From Kordia zhangzhouensis (GTDB taxonomy: Bacteria; Bacteroidota; Bacteroidia; Flavobacteriales; Flavobacteriaceae), in the NCBI RefSeq assembly GCF_001005305.1, contig NZ_LBMH01000002.1, positions 62,001 to 126,000 of the forward strand: a DNA stretch of 64,000 nt, read 5' to 3'. Made by a program: the position numbers and the translations under genes. The stretch's first letter is position 1. Every line of letters starts with the position of its first letter. This document shows positions 1-8,389 of this stretch, in pieces. The notes below the pieces were generated by a model that was not told where the DNA came from, made no database searches, and saw only the letters and a program-made list of their open reading frames with translations.

Positions 1-44
1 TGAACAAAAATTCCGTTAAAAAACTGTTTTTTTTAGCGATTTCA

Positions 45-1757
45 GTGATTGATTTTAATTTTATTGTCAATAAAAAGCTGATTTCGATACTTGCATGCCT
101 GACATGTACCTTCTTTTTTGGGTTTTCTCAAGAAAATTTTGATTCTGCGTATAAGTCTGACACGAAAAATTCAAATGAAAACACTGAAAAGAGTAAAGTT
201 GCTGCCCAAGTAACATTACAAAAAGCCAAAAAAGACAACAATATTGTTCAAATTATTAAGGCATATGAGGAATTTGTGACATATTATAGTCATACACCAA
301 CAGCAATTAAGTATACCGATAGCATCATAATGCTTTCAAAAAATGCGAACCTAACTGACTATCCAGCCGAAGGGTATCTTTTGAAAGGAATTCAACTTTA
401 TTATAATACAGATTATACCGCAGCTCTCGACAATTTTGCGCTAGCTAATAATTTGGCGCTTGAAAGTCAAAACATTGATCAGCAAATTTCAGTTAGACAT
501 TATATAGGCTTATTAAAGAATGTAAGCAATGAAACTTCCGAAGCATTAAAAATTTTTCAAGAGAATCTAAAATTCATCCTTGATAATGAGTATGAGAAGA
601 AAAACCCTGAACAGTATTTAAAATCACTTTTTGCATTAGCAGATTCATATAACAAGAATAAAAATTTTGAAGCCGCAGAGCTTGCACACCAAAAAGGTAT
701 TGAAGCAAGTTTGGCACATCCATCACAATACTTATATCCTTGGTTTTTGACCTCTTATGGGATTACTTCCTATTATAAGGAAAATTATTCTAAAGGCAGA
801 GACAGTTTATTAAAGGCAGCCACATATTTTACTCAAAATGAAAAAGCGCTTTGTTCTACTTATTTATTTACCTATAAATGCTTAGTAGCACAAAAAGAAA
901 CCAACGAAGCAATAACTTATTTAAATAAGATTGATTCAATATATCAGCTTACACCCAAAGTTATTTTTCAAGCTAGAGAAGCTTATGAGTTTTTGAACCA
1001 AGAATACAAAGCAAATGGTGATCGTCTGAATCAATTGGAAGCTATTGAAAAATTATTGGTTGTTGATAAAATTATAGAAGAGAATTATCAAAACTTAGGG
1101 AAACTCATTGTAAAGAAATATGATACTCCTTTATTAATTTCTGAAAAAGAAGAGCTCATTAATGAACTGGAAAATAGCAACTTTTTATCTCAAAAAACAA
1201 TAACTGTTCTTATTATTTTATCTGCTTTACTTTCAATCATTATTTTTTATTATGTGAGAAGAAACACTATTTATAAAAAACGTTTTGAATCACTAATGAA
1301 AAAGTATGAGAATAATGAGCAATTAAAAGATAAGGCTATTCGTAAAATACCTGCTACAGATGCAAAAGAAAACCTGGGTTTATCAAGTGATATTGTAGAT
1401 GCTGTTTTAGTCAAATTGGATAAATTTGAAAAGAGTCATAAATACACAAAAAAGAATTATACGTTAACCAAACTTGCAAAAGAATTAGACACAAATAGTA
1501 CGTATCTATCCAAAATTATCAATTATACTAAAGGAATTAATTTTGCAAATTATATGAACGAGCTTCGTATTGATTATGCTATTTCTCAATTAAAAGAGAA
1601 CAAATTATTCCGTTCTTATACTATAAAAGCAATTGCTTTAGAGGTCGGTTTTAATAATGCACAGTCGTTTTCTATTGCTTTTCACAGAAAAACAGGTATT
1701 CATCCTTCATATTTCCTCAAACAACTGGAAAATCAAGAACTTAAAACAACTGCTTGA
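45..1757 (+). CDS. Membrane-anchored TPR / AraC-type transcriptional regulator
   Basis: Three parts are visible. The N-terminus is hydrophobic. About residues 60-370 are alpha-helical, TPR-like repeats rich in Ala, Tyr and Asn. A single membrane segment lies near residues 385-405, followed by a cytoplasmic tail ending in an AraC/XylS helix-turn-helix (about 470-565), with its first helix around LTKLAKELDTNSTYLSK and its second around IAFHRKTGIHPSYF. This architecture, with a sensor outside and a DNA-binding domain inside, is common in Bacteroidota. It would let an envelope signal change transcription. The start is uncertain: the GTG at 45 is the only plausible in-window start, but the frame is open to the left edge and base 1 could be the second base of an ATG just outside. 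The next gene is a small RiPP-like precursor on the same strand 117 bases on. Whether the regulator controls it is inference. Confidence 0.85.
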   Translation: MIDFNFIVNKKLISILACLTCTFFFGFSQENFDSAYKSDTKNSNENTEKSKVAAQVTLQKAKKDNNIVQIIKAYEEFVTYYSHTPTAIKYTDSIIMLSKNANLTDYPAEGYLLKGIQLYYNTDYTAALDNFALANNLALESQNIDQQISVRHYIGLLKNVSNETSEALKIFQENLKFILDNEYEKKNPEQYLKSLFALADSYNKNKNFEAAELAHQKGIEASLAHPSQYLYPWFLTSYGITSYYKENYSKGRDSLLKAATYFTQNEKALCSTYLFTYKCLVAQKETNEAITYLNKIDSIYQLTPKVIFQAREAYEFLNQEYKANGDRLNQLEAIEKLLVVDKIIEENYQNLGKLIVKKYDTPLLISEKEELINELENSNFLSQKTITVLIILSALLSIIIFYYVRRNTIYKKRFESLMKKYENNEQLKDKAIRKIPATDAKENLGLSSDIVDAVLVKLDKFEKSHKYTKKNYTLTKLAKELDTNSTYLSKIINYTKGINFANYMNELRIDYAISQLKENKLFRSYTIKAIALEVGFNNAQSFSIAFHRKTGIHPSYFLKQLENQELKTTA

Positions 1758-1874
1758 TTGTCAATTATTTAAAACTGTATTTTTATAATGATATTTATAA
1801 ATCTCACGAAAAAGTGAAAAAATCGAGTGGTTTTTTGCGATACTTTTACTTCACAATCGCAAAACATCCACATT

Positions 1875-2060
1875 ATGAAAAATTTAAAAAACTTCTCTCA
1901 AAAATTAAAACTTAATAAATCTAAAATTGTTGATTTCTATCAAAGCAATCATATAAAAGGAGGAATTGTACCCGAAACTTCTGTTTGTGCACTTGCCAAT
2001 GGAACCCCTTTGAATACATATACTCTTTTATGCGGAAAAGACACTATTGACACGCAATAG
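1875..2060 (+). CDS. Orphan lanthipeptide-type (RiPP) precursor peptide
   Basis: A 61-residue peptide starting MKNLKNFSQKLKLNKSKI. I chose the ATG at 1875 because the longer GTG frame adds a segment unlike a leader. The LKLNKSKI stretch followed by IKGG (residues 27-30) matches the layout of Bacteroidota class I lanthipeptide leaders (L-x-L-x-K-x-x-I, then a double glycine). The putative core, residues 31-61, has two Cys (38, 53), six Thr and one Ser, enough for up to two thioether rings. No modification enzyme or transporter is next to it, so any maturation would be in trans. A second peptide with the same leader style is at 10241-10447. A non-RiPP small secreted peptide remains possible. 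Confidence 0.6.
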   Translation: MKNLKNFSQKLKLNKSKIVDFYQSNHIKGGIVPETSVCALANGTPLNTYTLLCGKDTIDTQ

Positions 2061-2076
2061 TGTTCCTTTTTTATTT
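2041..2076 (+). terminator. Intrinsic terminator overlapping the peptide stop codon
   Basis: A perfect 9-bp stem (2041-2049 with 2055-2063, five-base loop) is followed by CCTTTTTTATTT. The last codons and stop of the small peptide gene lie inside the hairpin. Confidence 0.75.
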
Positions 2077-2086
2077 CAAGTTTCCT

Positions 2087-2119
2087 AAAAATGCTGCTTA
2101 TTCGAGGCAGCATTTTTTT
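2087..2119. terminator. Second hairpin terminator, possibly bidirectional
   Basis: A perfect 11-bp stem (2087-2097 with 2107-2117, nine-base loop) has A-rich and T-rich flanks. It could stop read-through from the peptide gene or from the opposite strand. Confidence 0.65.
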
Positions 2120-2174
2120 ATTAAGCGAAACCTTTTTTGGAGTTAATTTTATACACATAATTATAACTTACTAC

Positions 2175-2207
2175 AAAAAAAAAGAGCACTACTACTAGTG
2201 CTCTTTT
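2175..2207 (-). terminator. Terminator of the TonB receptor / lipoprotein operon
   Basis: A perfect 11-bp stem (2180-2190 with 2197-2207). On the minus strand it ends in a T-run (complement of the A-run from 2175), just beyond the end of the lipoprotein gene. Confidence 0.75.
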
Positions 2208-2233
2208 ATATAAATCTTTTATGAAACAGAATC

Positions 2234-3643
2234 TTACATTCCTGTTACTTTGATATCGTCAATGTGATATCTTGTTTCTGCACCACCAGCAGCACCTAAA
2301 TATTTGAATGCTACGTTTACATCTCCATTTAAACAAGAGATATTGATACTTGAAGGTACGAAACTTCCAAATCCACTTCCACCAATTGGAATGTTAGCAT
2401 CTAATAAAGTCCACTCTGTAGTTGTTGGATCACCTGTATAGTTTTCAGTGATGTAAGCTTCAAGAATTTGTCCTGTTTCAAAGTTTGCAGAAACATTGAA
2501 TGTTAATTCTTCTTGTGTAGTTCCATCTAAATTGATTGCTGGTGTTACCAACCATGCTTCTAACGGGTTTTCTCCAGTTCCAAAAGCAGAAATAATCATA
2601 TATCTATCTCCGCCAAAAGCACCGTCTTCAAAACGTTCAGTACCTCCTGAAACGTTTACGTTAGTCCAACCTAATGGATCTAATTGTGCTTCATTGGTAA
2701 TTGTTTCAAAATCTTGCTCAAATACAGTTACAGCATCTGAAACTGGTCCTGTACACTCAAGGATATTAGGATCACAACGAACAGTATCGTTAAAGTTGAT
2801 ATCAGCTAAGGTGTTTATAACTAATACATTAATGTCATCTCCGAAATCTCTAGTGAAAACTCCTTGAATACTTCCTTTGTTTTCATCGATTGTTAATGAT
2901 TTGAAATCGGCAAATGTACTTGTTTGTAGTGCGATTGTTCCGTTCTCATCACATTCTTCAATCGTTCTGAATCCGTCAAAATTGTCTGAAGGCTCACCTG
3001 CATATGTTAATCCGATATCATTTCTACCGAATTGTACACTTTCTAATTTAATGAACGTGTTTTCATCTGCAGCAGTCAACTCGCCAATTGTTGTAACTTT
3101 AGGCTCAATTTCAGCAACTTCAGTTCCTCTTACTACAAAATTGTCTAATTCAAAAGGTTGAATTTGATCAATGTCATTTCCATTTGGTTTTCCGATTGCA
3201 TACACCCCATTTTCTAAGCCAATTGCTAAACCATTCATTTTGATGTATACTTTTCGACCAAATTCATAACGGTTAAAAAGTGCTGCTTGGTTAATATCTA
3301 CACGGAATCCTAATCTTGGATCTGCATCAGGGTTTGCAGCATTTCGTTTGTTTTGAATAACTAGTTCTTCAAAGAAGTTTCCTGCTTGATCACTAGACAC
3401 TACATATCCTTCAATGATAATCTCTGCTTCATCAGTAGCTATTGTAGCAATCTCATCACCATCAGCTACCGCTTGTAAATATCTTGCTACCATATTTTGG
3501 AAAGTAGCATTTGCTGTAAGTCCTGGATCAACTGCTGTTGTCCCCGAAGGAATTGCAAACTCATCATCTTGAACACAAGAAGTAATAACTGTTCCCATAA
3601 TTCCTAGGACCGCTATTAGACTAAAAATTTTATTTGCTTTCAT
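2234..3643 (-). CDS. DUF5689-type surface lipoprotein with C-terminal choice-of-anchor J-like domain
   Basis: A 469-residue exported lipoprotein. The signal sequence ends at the lipobox ITSC (Cys23), followed by Asp-rich residues. Residues about 60-290 resemble the DUF5689 region found in Bacteroidota lipoproteins, with an OB-like beta-rich sequence. From about residue 304 a jelly-roll-like module begins with VFEQDFETI and resembles choice-of-anchor J / DUF5017 domains. It lies 64 bases downstream of a TonB-dependent receptor on the same strand and is probably co-transcribed. It may act as a surface partner of that receptor. The divergent neighbour is a secreted nuclease/phosphatase-fold enzyme, so uptake of nucleic-acid breakdown products or phosphate is a reasonable inference. 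The substrate is not shown by the sequence. Confidence 0.75.
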   Translation of the reverse strand: MKANKIFSLIAVLGIMGTVITSCVQDDEFAIPSGTTAVDPGLTANATFQNMVARYLQAVADGDEIATIATDEAEIIIEGYVVSSDQAGNFFEELVIQNKRNAANPDADPRLGFRVDINQAALFNRYEFGRKVYIKMNGLAIGLENGVYAIGKPNGNDIDQIQPFELDNFVVRGTEVAEIEPKVTTIGELTAADENTFIKLESVQFGRNDIGLTYAGEPSDNFDGFRTIEECDENGTIALQTSTFADFKSLTIDENKGSIQGVFTRDFGDDINVLVINTLADINFNDTVRCDPNILECTGPVSDAVTVFEQDFETITNEAQLDPLGWTNVNVSGGTERFEDGAFGGDRYMIISAFGTGENPLEAWLVTPAINLDGTTQEELTFNVSANFETGQILEAYITENYTGDPTTTEWTLLDANIPIGGSGFGSFVPSSINISCLNGDVNVAFKYLGAAGGAETRYHIDDIKVTGM

Positions 3644-3707
3644 CTGTTTGATTTTATTTTTCTACATAACCCATTATAAAGTTACGCAATCTTTGTTTTA
3701 AGTTTTA

Positions 3708-6512
3708 TTAGAATCTAAAATATAAGTTTAAGAAATATGTTCTTCCTCTACCATACCAGTATCTGTTACCAAATACTCTTGTTTCTAGTGCTGAATCATC
3801 TCTTAGCTCTCTAAAGTTGGCATTTCTTCCTTGCTCAAAACCTCCCGTTCTGTATTCCTTGTCAAATACGTTGTTGATACTTGCAAAGAAACCAACATAG
3901 TAGTCTCCTAATTTCCATGATTTACCACCCACAAGATTAACTAGCATATAGTCGTCAAATTGCTCTTGTCTTAATAATTCACGTGCTAGTTCTGGATCGT
4001 AATCATTGAAAACTTGTCCATCATAATCTGTATAGAAGTTGCTACTTCTCTGTAATGGACTTACGTCAATATATGCATTTGAGAAGAAGTTGCTTGTTGC
4101 TCCAAACCACCAGTAATCTGGATCTCTATATTCAAATCCTAAAGAAAATGCTCTTTGTGGTCCTCCAGCAATTTTATAATCTTTTAAGCTTACTTCACCA
4201 AAGTCTAGCTTTCCATCCACAAATCCAGCAGCTCTGGTTTCAATATTATCTTCTGTAGTTACAAAAAGGTTCGGGTTGTTATCGTAGGTATATTGACCTA
4301 CAGACGCAACTCCTTTTAATTTGATTGTAGAAGTTACTTGATATTCAACTCCTAATTCTCCACCAATATGTCTTTTATCTACACCTTGTAAAATTTCCTG
4401 AACAAATGCTTGATTGTCTCCACCAATACCATCTGCAAAGAAGAATGATATTTCATTTGCATCTTCCATTTTAGTATAGTACCCTGTCAATCTTGCCTTG
4501 ATTAATGGAGATCTGTAGATATAGCTCGCATCAAAAGAGGTAATTTTTTCTTCTGTAATATTTGGCACTACATTATTATTTTCTCTTGAATTTGAGTAGG
4601 TATTACGAATTGATGGGGCTCTTGTTAAATATCCTCCATTAACATCGAATAAATGGCGTCCTGTTAATTTATAAGTAAATCCTCCTTTTGCTCCAATACC
4701 TGTGAAAGTCAATTTTTCTCCTTTTCCAAAAGAAGTGTTTGGAAAACCACCATTTCGGTATAATCCTTCACGTTGATACGTAGTATTTTCAACACTACCA
4801 GCTACAAAGAAGTCAATTTTTTTATACTTGAACTGTGCTTGAGCAAAACCTCCGATGGTGTTTGAACGGATTTCAAAATTGTAACGGAAACGATCTCCTT
4901 CTGTTACTAATCTGTTCGGATTATTCAAATCGTTTTGTACTGCTCCAGGCTCATTTGTCAAATCACTAGCAAAAGGATCTACATCTAAATATGCTCTTCC
5001 TCCTAATAAGTCAGTTACTTCAGCGAAGTTTTCAGAAACCAAAGAAGAGAAATTTACATTTGCATTCAACGTAATATTATCGTTGATTGCTGTATTTAAA
5101 ATTGTATTTGCTGTAAATTGTCTATCGTCTGTTCTATCTTCATATACAATATTGATTGCATTTCCACCAGCTACTAGATTGTTTTGGTTTGCAGCATATA
5201 AAGCAACCCAATCAATTTGCCCATCTTGCACAAAAGCTTCTTGCGCCCCAAATGCTAATGCTGGGTTATCTGGAAAATTACGTTGGAAGTAACTTGGCAG
5301 TTTTTGATAATACGTTGGACTTGGATTTACACCATTTCCAATTGGGAATCCGCTAGCATCTAAGTCAGTTCCACCAAAATCTAAACGGCTTCTTCCTTGC
5401 TCTCCGAATTGATATGCAACATTTGTATTTAATGTTGTATTGTCAGAAATATCCCAGTAGTGATTTAACATCAAAATTGGCTCAACTACTCTACGTACAC
5501 GAGAGTTACGTTTTTCTCCATCTTGGTATCCCCAAAACTCGTTGTATCGAATTCCTTTTAGGTCATACACCTCTTGCGTATTGGCTGAAGATAAACCTCT
5601 TCTATTGGGAGCATAAATTCCTGTAAAGTTTATGCTGTGTTTGTCGTTTAATTTCTTTTCAACTGAAACAAATAGAGAATTTGCATCATAGAAAGTTCCA
5701 TCATTAAATCCTTCATCACCCCATCTTCTTCCAGCAGAAACAGTGTAAGCCCATCCGCTTTCTAATAACCCTGAAGAATAGGTTGCCATAATTCTATTGG
5801 TATAGCTTCTATCTGATGAAGAGTAAGTCACTCTACCTCCTTCTCTGTATTGAGAAGCTCTTGTATTAATATTTGTCGTTCCTAAAACACCTCCAAAAGT
5901 ATAATCAGAAGCACTTAATCCATTTGTAAGTTCTTGATTCCTTACAACATCGTTCAATCCTCCCCAATTACTCCATTGTGGTCTTCCATTAAACAATTTA
6001 TTCATTTCAATACCATTAATTAGTACTGTTCCATTCTCAGAATCTAATCCTCTTACTCTAAAAAAGGTAGCTCCAAATTCAAAAGCTGCAGTTCTTAAAA
6101 ATACATCTCTTGACGACTGTAGTAATCCTGAAATGTTATCTGCTGCTGTTGAATCGTCATTCAATTCATCATCAGTCAATGTAATCAATGTCACATCTTC
6201 TTGGATAAACTTTTTTAACAAAATCGTTCCTAGGTCAATTGCCTCACCCTCTTTCAGAGTTATTGGCATTCTCAAGATTGAATATCCATCTTTTGTGAAT
6301 GTAATATCCACTTTACCTACTGCAACATTTGTTAACTTAAAAGCTCCTGAAGCATCTGTAACAACTTCTTTGTTGTTATTTCCAGCAACCGAAACTATAA
6401 CATTTTGGAGTGCATCATCTGTATCGGCATCAACTACAACTCCTGTAATTGAGTTTTGTCCAGTGACAAACCAAACAGATAGCAACCCAAATAAAAAAAT
6501 AAGTTTTTTCAT
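3708..6512 (-). CDS. TonB-dependent outer-membrane receptor
   Basis: 934 residues. A signal peptide ends near VTGQ. A carboxypeptidase-regulatory-like fold follows (about 20-105, starting NSITGVVVDADTDDA). The plug domain (about 120-220) contains FRVRGLDSENGTVLINGIEM. The rest is an outer-membrane beta-barrel rich in aromatic and Asn/Asp-containing strands, ending in aromatic FLNLYFRF. It imports a ligand using TonB/ExbBD energy. The downstream lipoprotein and the divergent extracellular EEP-fold enzyme suggest a nutrient scavenging unit, perhaps for nucleotides or phosphate, but that is inferred from context only. A Bacteroidota -7 element, TACATTTG, lies 56 bases before the start. Confidence 0.9.
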   Translation of the reverse strand: MKKLIFLFGLLSVWFVTGQNSITGVVVDADTDDALQNVIVSVAGNNNKEVVTDASGAFKLTNVAVGKVDITFTKDGYSILRMPITLKEGEAIDLGTILLKKFIQEDVTLITLTDDELNDDSTAADNISGLLQSSRDVFLRTAAFEFGATFFRVRGLDSENGTVLINGIEMNKLFNGRPQWSNWGGLNDVVRNQELTNGLSASDYTFGGVLGTTNINTRASQYREGGRVTYSSSDRSYTNRIMATYSSGLLESGWAYTVSAGRRWGDEGFNDGTFYDANSLFVSVEKKLNDKHSINFTGIYAPNRRGLSSANTQEVYDLKGIRYNEFWGYQDGEKRNSRVRRVVEPILMLNHYWDISDNTTLNTNVAYQFGEQGRSRLDFGGTDLDASGFPIGNGVNPSPTYYQKLPSYFQRNFPDNPALAFGAQEAFVQDGQIDWVALYAANQNNLVAGGNAINIVYEDRTDDRQFTANTILNTAINDNITLNANVNFSSLVSENFAEVTDLLGGRAYLDVDPFASDLTNEPGAVQNDLNNPNRLVTEGDRFRYNFEIRSNTIGGFAQAQFKYKKIDFFVAGSVENTTYQREGLYRNGGFPNTSFGKGEKLTFTGIGAKGGFTYKLTGRHLFDVNGGYLTRAPSIRNTYSNSRENNNVVPNITEEKITSFDASYIYRSPLIKARLTGYYTKMEDANEISFFFADGIGGDNQAFVQEILQGVDKRHIGGELGVEYQVTSTIKLKGVASVGQYTYDNNPNLFVTTEDNIETRAAGFVDGKLDFGEVSLKDYKIAGGPQRAFSLGFEYRDPDYWWFGATSNFFSNAYIDVSPLQRSSNFYTDYDGQVFNDYDPELARELLRQEQFDDYMLVNLVGGKSWKLGDYYVGFFASINNVFDKEYRTGGFEQGRNANFRELRDDSALETRVFGNRYWYGRGRTYFLNLYFRF

Positions 6513-6567
6513 ACTGTAATTTGCAATTAATTATTATTCGAGTTAAAAAATCTTTAATAACGACGGG

Positions 6568-6575
6568 CAAATGTA
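6568..6575 (-). promoter_or_regulatory. Bacteroidota -7 element for the TonB receptor operon
   Basis: The minus strand reads TACATTTG, an exact match to TANNTTTG, 56 bases from the ATG at 6512. I found no clear -33 TTG. Confidence 0.45.
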
Positions 6576-6595
6576 CATTATTTATAATTAATAAC

Positions 6596-6603
6596 TACTT
6601 TTG
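6596..6603 (+). promoter_or_regulatory. Bacteroidota -7 element for the EEP-family gene
   Basis: TACTTTTG matches TANNTTTG exactly and lies 46 bases from the ATG at 6650, back to back with the minus-strand element at 6568-6575. No clear -33 element. Confidence 0.4.
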
Positions 6604-6649
6604 GTCTATCTTTTGCGTAGATTATTTAAGATAACATAACATTTAATAA

Positions 6650-7696
6650 ATGAAAAACCTTAAATCCCTAGTATTACTTGCGTTTTTACTAGTGTTTTCC
6701 CATGCATGGGCACAGAAAAAAAAGCAGTATAAAGTTCAAACAATTGCCTTTTACAATGTAGAGAATTTGTTTGATACGATTAATGACCCACTGAAAGATG
6801 ACGAGAAGAGTCCTATTATGGAAATTCAAGGTGATCGTTCAAAAGTTTATAAAGACAAAATTTCAAAATTAGCACGTGTTATTTCTGATATTGGATATGA
6901 TGTTACCAAAACAACACCTGCTATTGTTGGTGTTGCTGAAATTGAAAACAAACAAGTGCTGGAAGATTTGATTAATGATCCAAAATTGAAAGATTCAGAT
7001 TATGGAATTATTCACTTTGATTCTCCTGATTTAAGAGGAATTGATGTTGGATTAATTTATAAACAAGGTGTTTTTCAACCGCATAGTTTCTCAAAGCATC
7101 CATTGTATATTTATGATGGAGAGCAACGTATTTATACGAGAGATCAATTGTTGGTTTCTGGTGTTTTGGATGGAGAAGAAATTCATGTAATTGTAAATCA
7201 CTGGCCTTCACGTAGTGGTGGTGAAGCTCGAAGCAGACCTAAACGTATGAAAGCAGCAGAGCTAAATAAACAAATTATCGATTCGTTACAAGACCTTAAT
7301 AAAGAAGCAAAAATCTTTACCATGGGCGATTTGAATGACGACCCTTTTAATGTAAGCATGAAGGAAATTTTAAAAACAAAAGAAGATCGTGAAGATGCTA
7401 AGGGAAAAGACTTATTCAACCCAATGGAAAGCATGGCGCGTAGTGGAAACGGAACACTTGCATATAGAGACGGATGGAATTTGTTTGACCAAATAGTATT
7501 TACAGCTCCATTATTAGAAAGAGACTATTCTGAATATCGTTATTACAAAGCAGGTATTTATAATAAAACGTATTTATCAAATAAACGTGGACGCTATAAA
7601 GGATATCCGTTTAGAAGCTTTGCAGATGGAGCGTATACTGGTGGGTATAGTGACCACTTTCCTGTGTATGTACATTTAATTAAAGAGGCTGAATAA
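6650..7696 (+). CDS. Secreted endonuclease/exonuclease/phosphatase family protein
   Basis: 348 residues with a signal peptide (cleavage near AWAQ). The endonuclease/exonuclease/phosphatase (EEP) motifs appear in order: FYNVENLFD near the start, VAEIENKQVL with the metal-binding Glu, VNHWPSRSGG with the catalytic His, MGDLNDDP with Asp/Asn, and a closing YSDHFPVYV with the Asp-His pair. The fold cleaves phosphodiesters or phosphomonoesters with a divalent metal, so this exported member probably degrades extracellular DNA, RNA or phosphate esters. It is divergent from the TonB receptor/lipoprotein operon and ends at a terminator shared with the convergent membrane-protein gene. The exact substrate cannot be told from sequence. 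Confidence 0.88.
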   Translation: MKNLKSLVLLAFLLVFSHAWAQKKKQYKVQTIAFYNVENLFDTINDPLKDDEKSPIMEIQGDRSKVYKDKISKLARVISDIGYDVTKTTPAIVGVAEIENKQVLEDLINDPKLKDSDYGIIHFDSPDLRGIDVGLIYKQGVFQPHSFSKHPLYIYDGEQRIYTRDQLLVSGVLDGEEIHVIVNHWPSRSGGEARSRPKRMKAAELNKQIIDSLQDLNKEAKIFTMGDLNDDPFNVSMKEILKTKEDREDAKGKDLFNPMESMARSGNGTLAYRDGWNLFDQIVFTAPLLERDYSEYRYYKAGIYNKTYLSNKRGRYKGYPFRSFADGAYTGGYSDHFPVYVHLIKEAE

Positions 7697-7752
7697 CATT
7701 CTACGACGCTTCAATGTGACTCATCGAATATAGATAGCGATTCTTATAAAAT

Positions 7753-7788
7753 AAAAAAACCTTGATTATCATTAATCAAGGTTTTTTT
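7753..7788. terminator. Bidirectional terminator between convergent genes
   Basis: A 16-bp stem (7753-7768 with 7773-7788, four-base loop) with an ACCTTGATTA core flanked by A- and T-runs serves both the EEP gene and the minus-strand membrane-protein gene. Confidence 0.85.
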
Positions 7789-7814
7789 TATTTAAAGCTG
7801 TTCTTATTTTTTGA

Positions 7815-8261
7815 TTACATTCCTAAACCTAACCATTGATTCCAAGGTAATCTTGATAGAATTAATAATAATCCCAAACCATAGAAAAGTGCTATTTTAC
7901 CAAATGCACCCTTATCTGTTTGTTGTTTTTTATGTTTAGACCAACCAATTGTAATTAATGCAATTGCAAGAATCCCTACAAAAGGATGTTCTAAAGCTAA
8001 TAAGCGTTCCGCAGAACTCATTCCTCCCATTCCTCTATCAGAAATCATTTTCATTCCAAAAGGAGATACAAAATAAAGTATGAGCCCAATAACTAATTGC
8101 AAGTGTGTAAAGATGAGTGCGAATAGTGACAGGCGCAAGTCCTTCGATACAAATTTTTTATTGGATGTATATCCGATAATGGCATTAGCAACTGCCACAA
8201 TTAAGATAAATAATACAAAGTATGCCCAATAGGAATGTAGTGTTTGGATAGTTTCGTACAT
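7815..8261 (-). CDS. Four-helix membrane protein, possibly cytochrome b561-like
   Basis: 148 residues with four predicted membrane segments, near residues 12-32, 45-66, 92-108 and 125-142. His residues lie close to membrane faces (LHSYWAYFV near the N-terminus, THLQLVIGL in the second helix, EHPFVGIL before the third). Paired His in a four-helix bundle recalls b-type cytochromes, but I cannot confirm haem binding. Length and pattern fit a small conserved flavobacterial membrane protein. It is a single gene between a bidirectional terminator and a divergent RiPP cassette. A -7 element, TACATTTG, lies 24 bases ahead of the start. Confidence 0.6.
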   Translation of the reverse strand: MYETIQTLHSYWAYFVLFILIVAVANAIIGYTSNKKFVSKDLRLSLFALIFTHLQLVIGLILYFVSPFGMKMISDRGMGGMSSAERLLALEHPFVGILAIALITIGWSKHKKQQTDKGAFGKIALFYGLGLLLILSRLPWNQWLGLGM

Positions 8262-8284
8262 GAGTTGGTTTTTTGATGTTTTTA

Positions 8285-8292
8285 CAAATGTA
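8285..8292 (-). promoter_or_regulatory. Bacteroidota -7 element for the small membrane protein
   Basis: The minus strand reads TACATTTG (exact TANNTTTG), 24 bases from the ATG at 8261. No convincing -33. Confidence 0.4.
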
Positions 8293-8389
8293 GGTAATTT
8301 TTTGTTTGTGTTATTGTTTTGCTAAAGTTTAAAAAACGTAAGAATTTTTCCATCTTTTAATGTTATTTTTAAGTCTTACAAAGTATTCT

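Noticed and set aside
1949-2158. Minus-strand open frame across the small precursor peptide and terminators
   Set aside because: It runs through two terminator hairpins, lacks a plausible start context, and the plus-strand peptide has a recognisable leader.
2496-2867. Plus-strand open frame inside the lipoprotein gene
   Set aside because: It lies wholly opposite a well-supported minus-strand gene and its protein has no family features.
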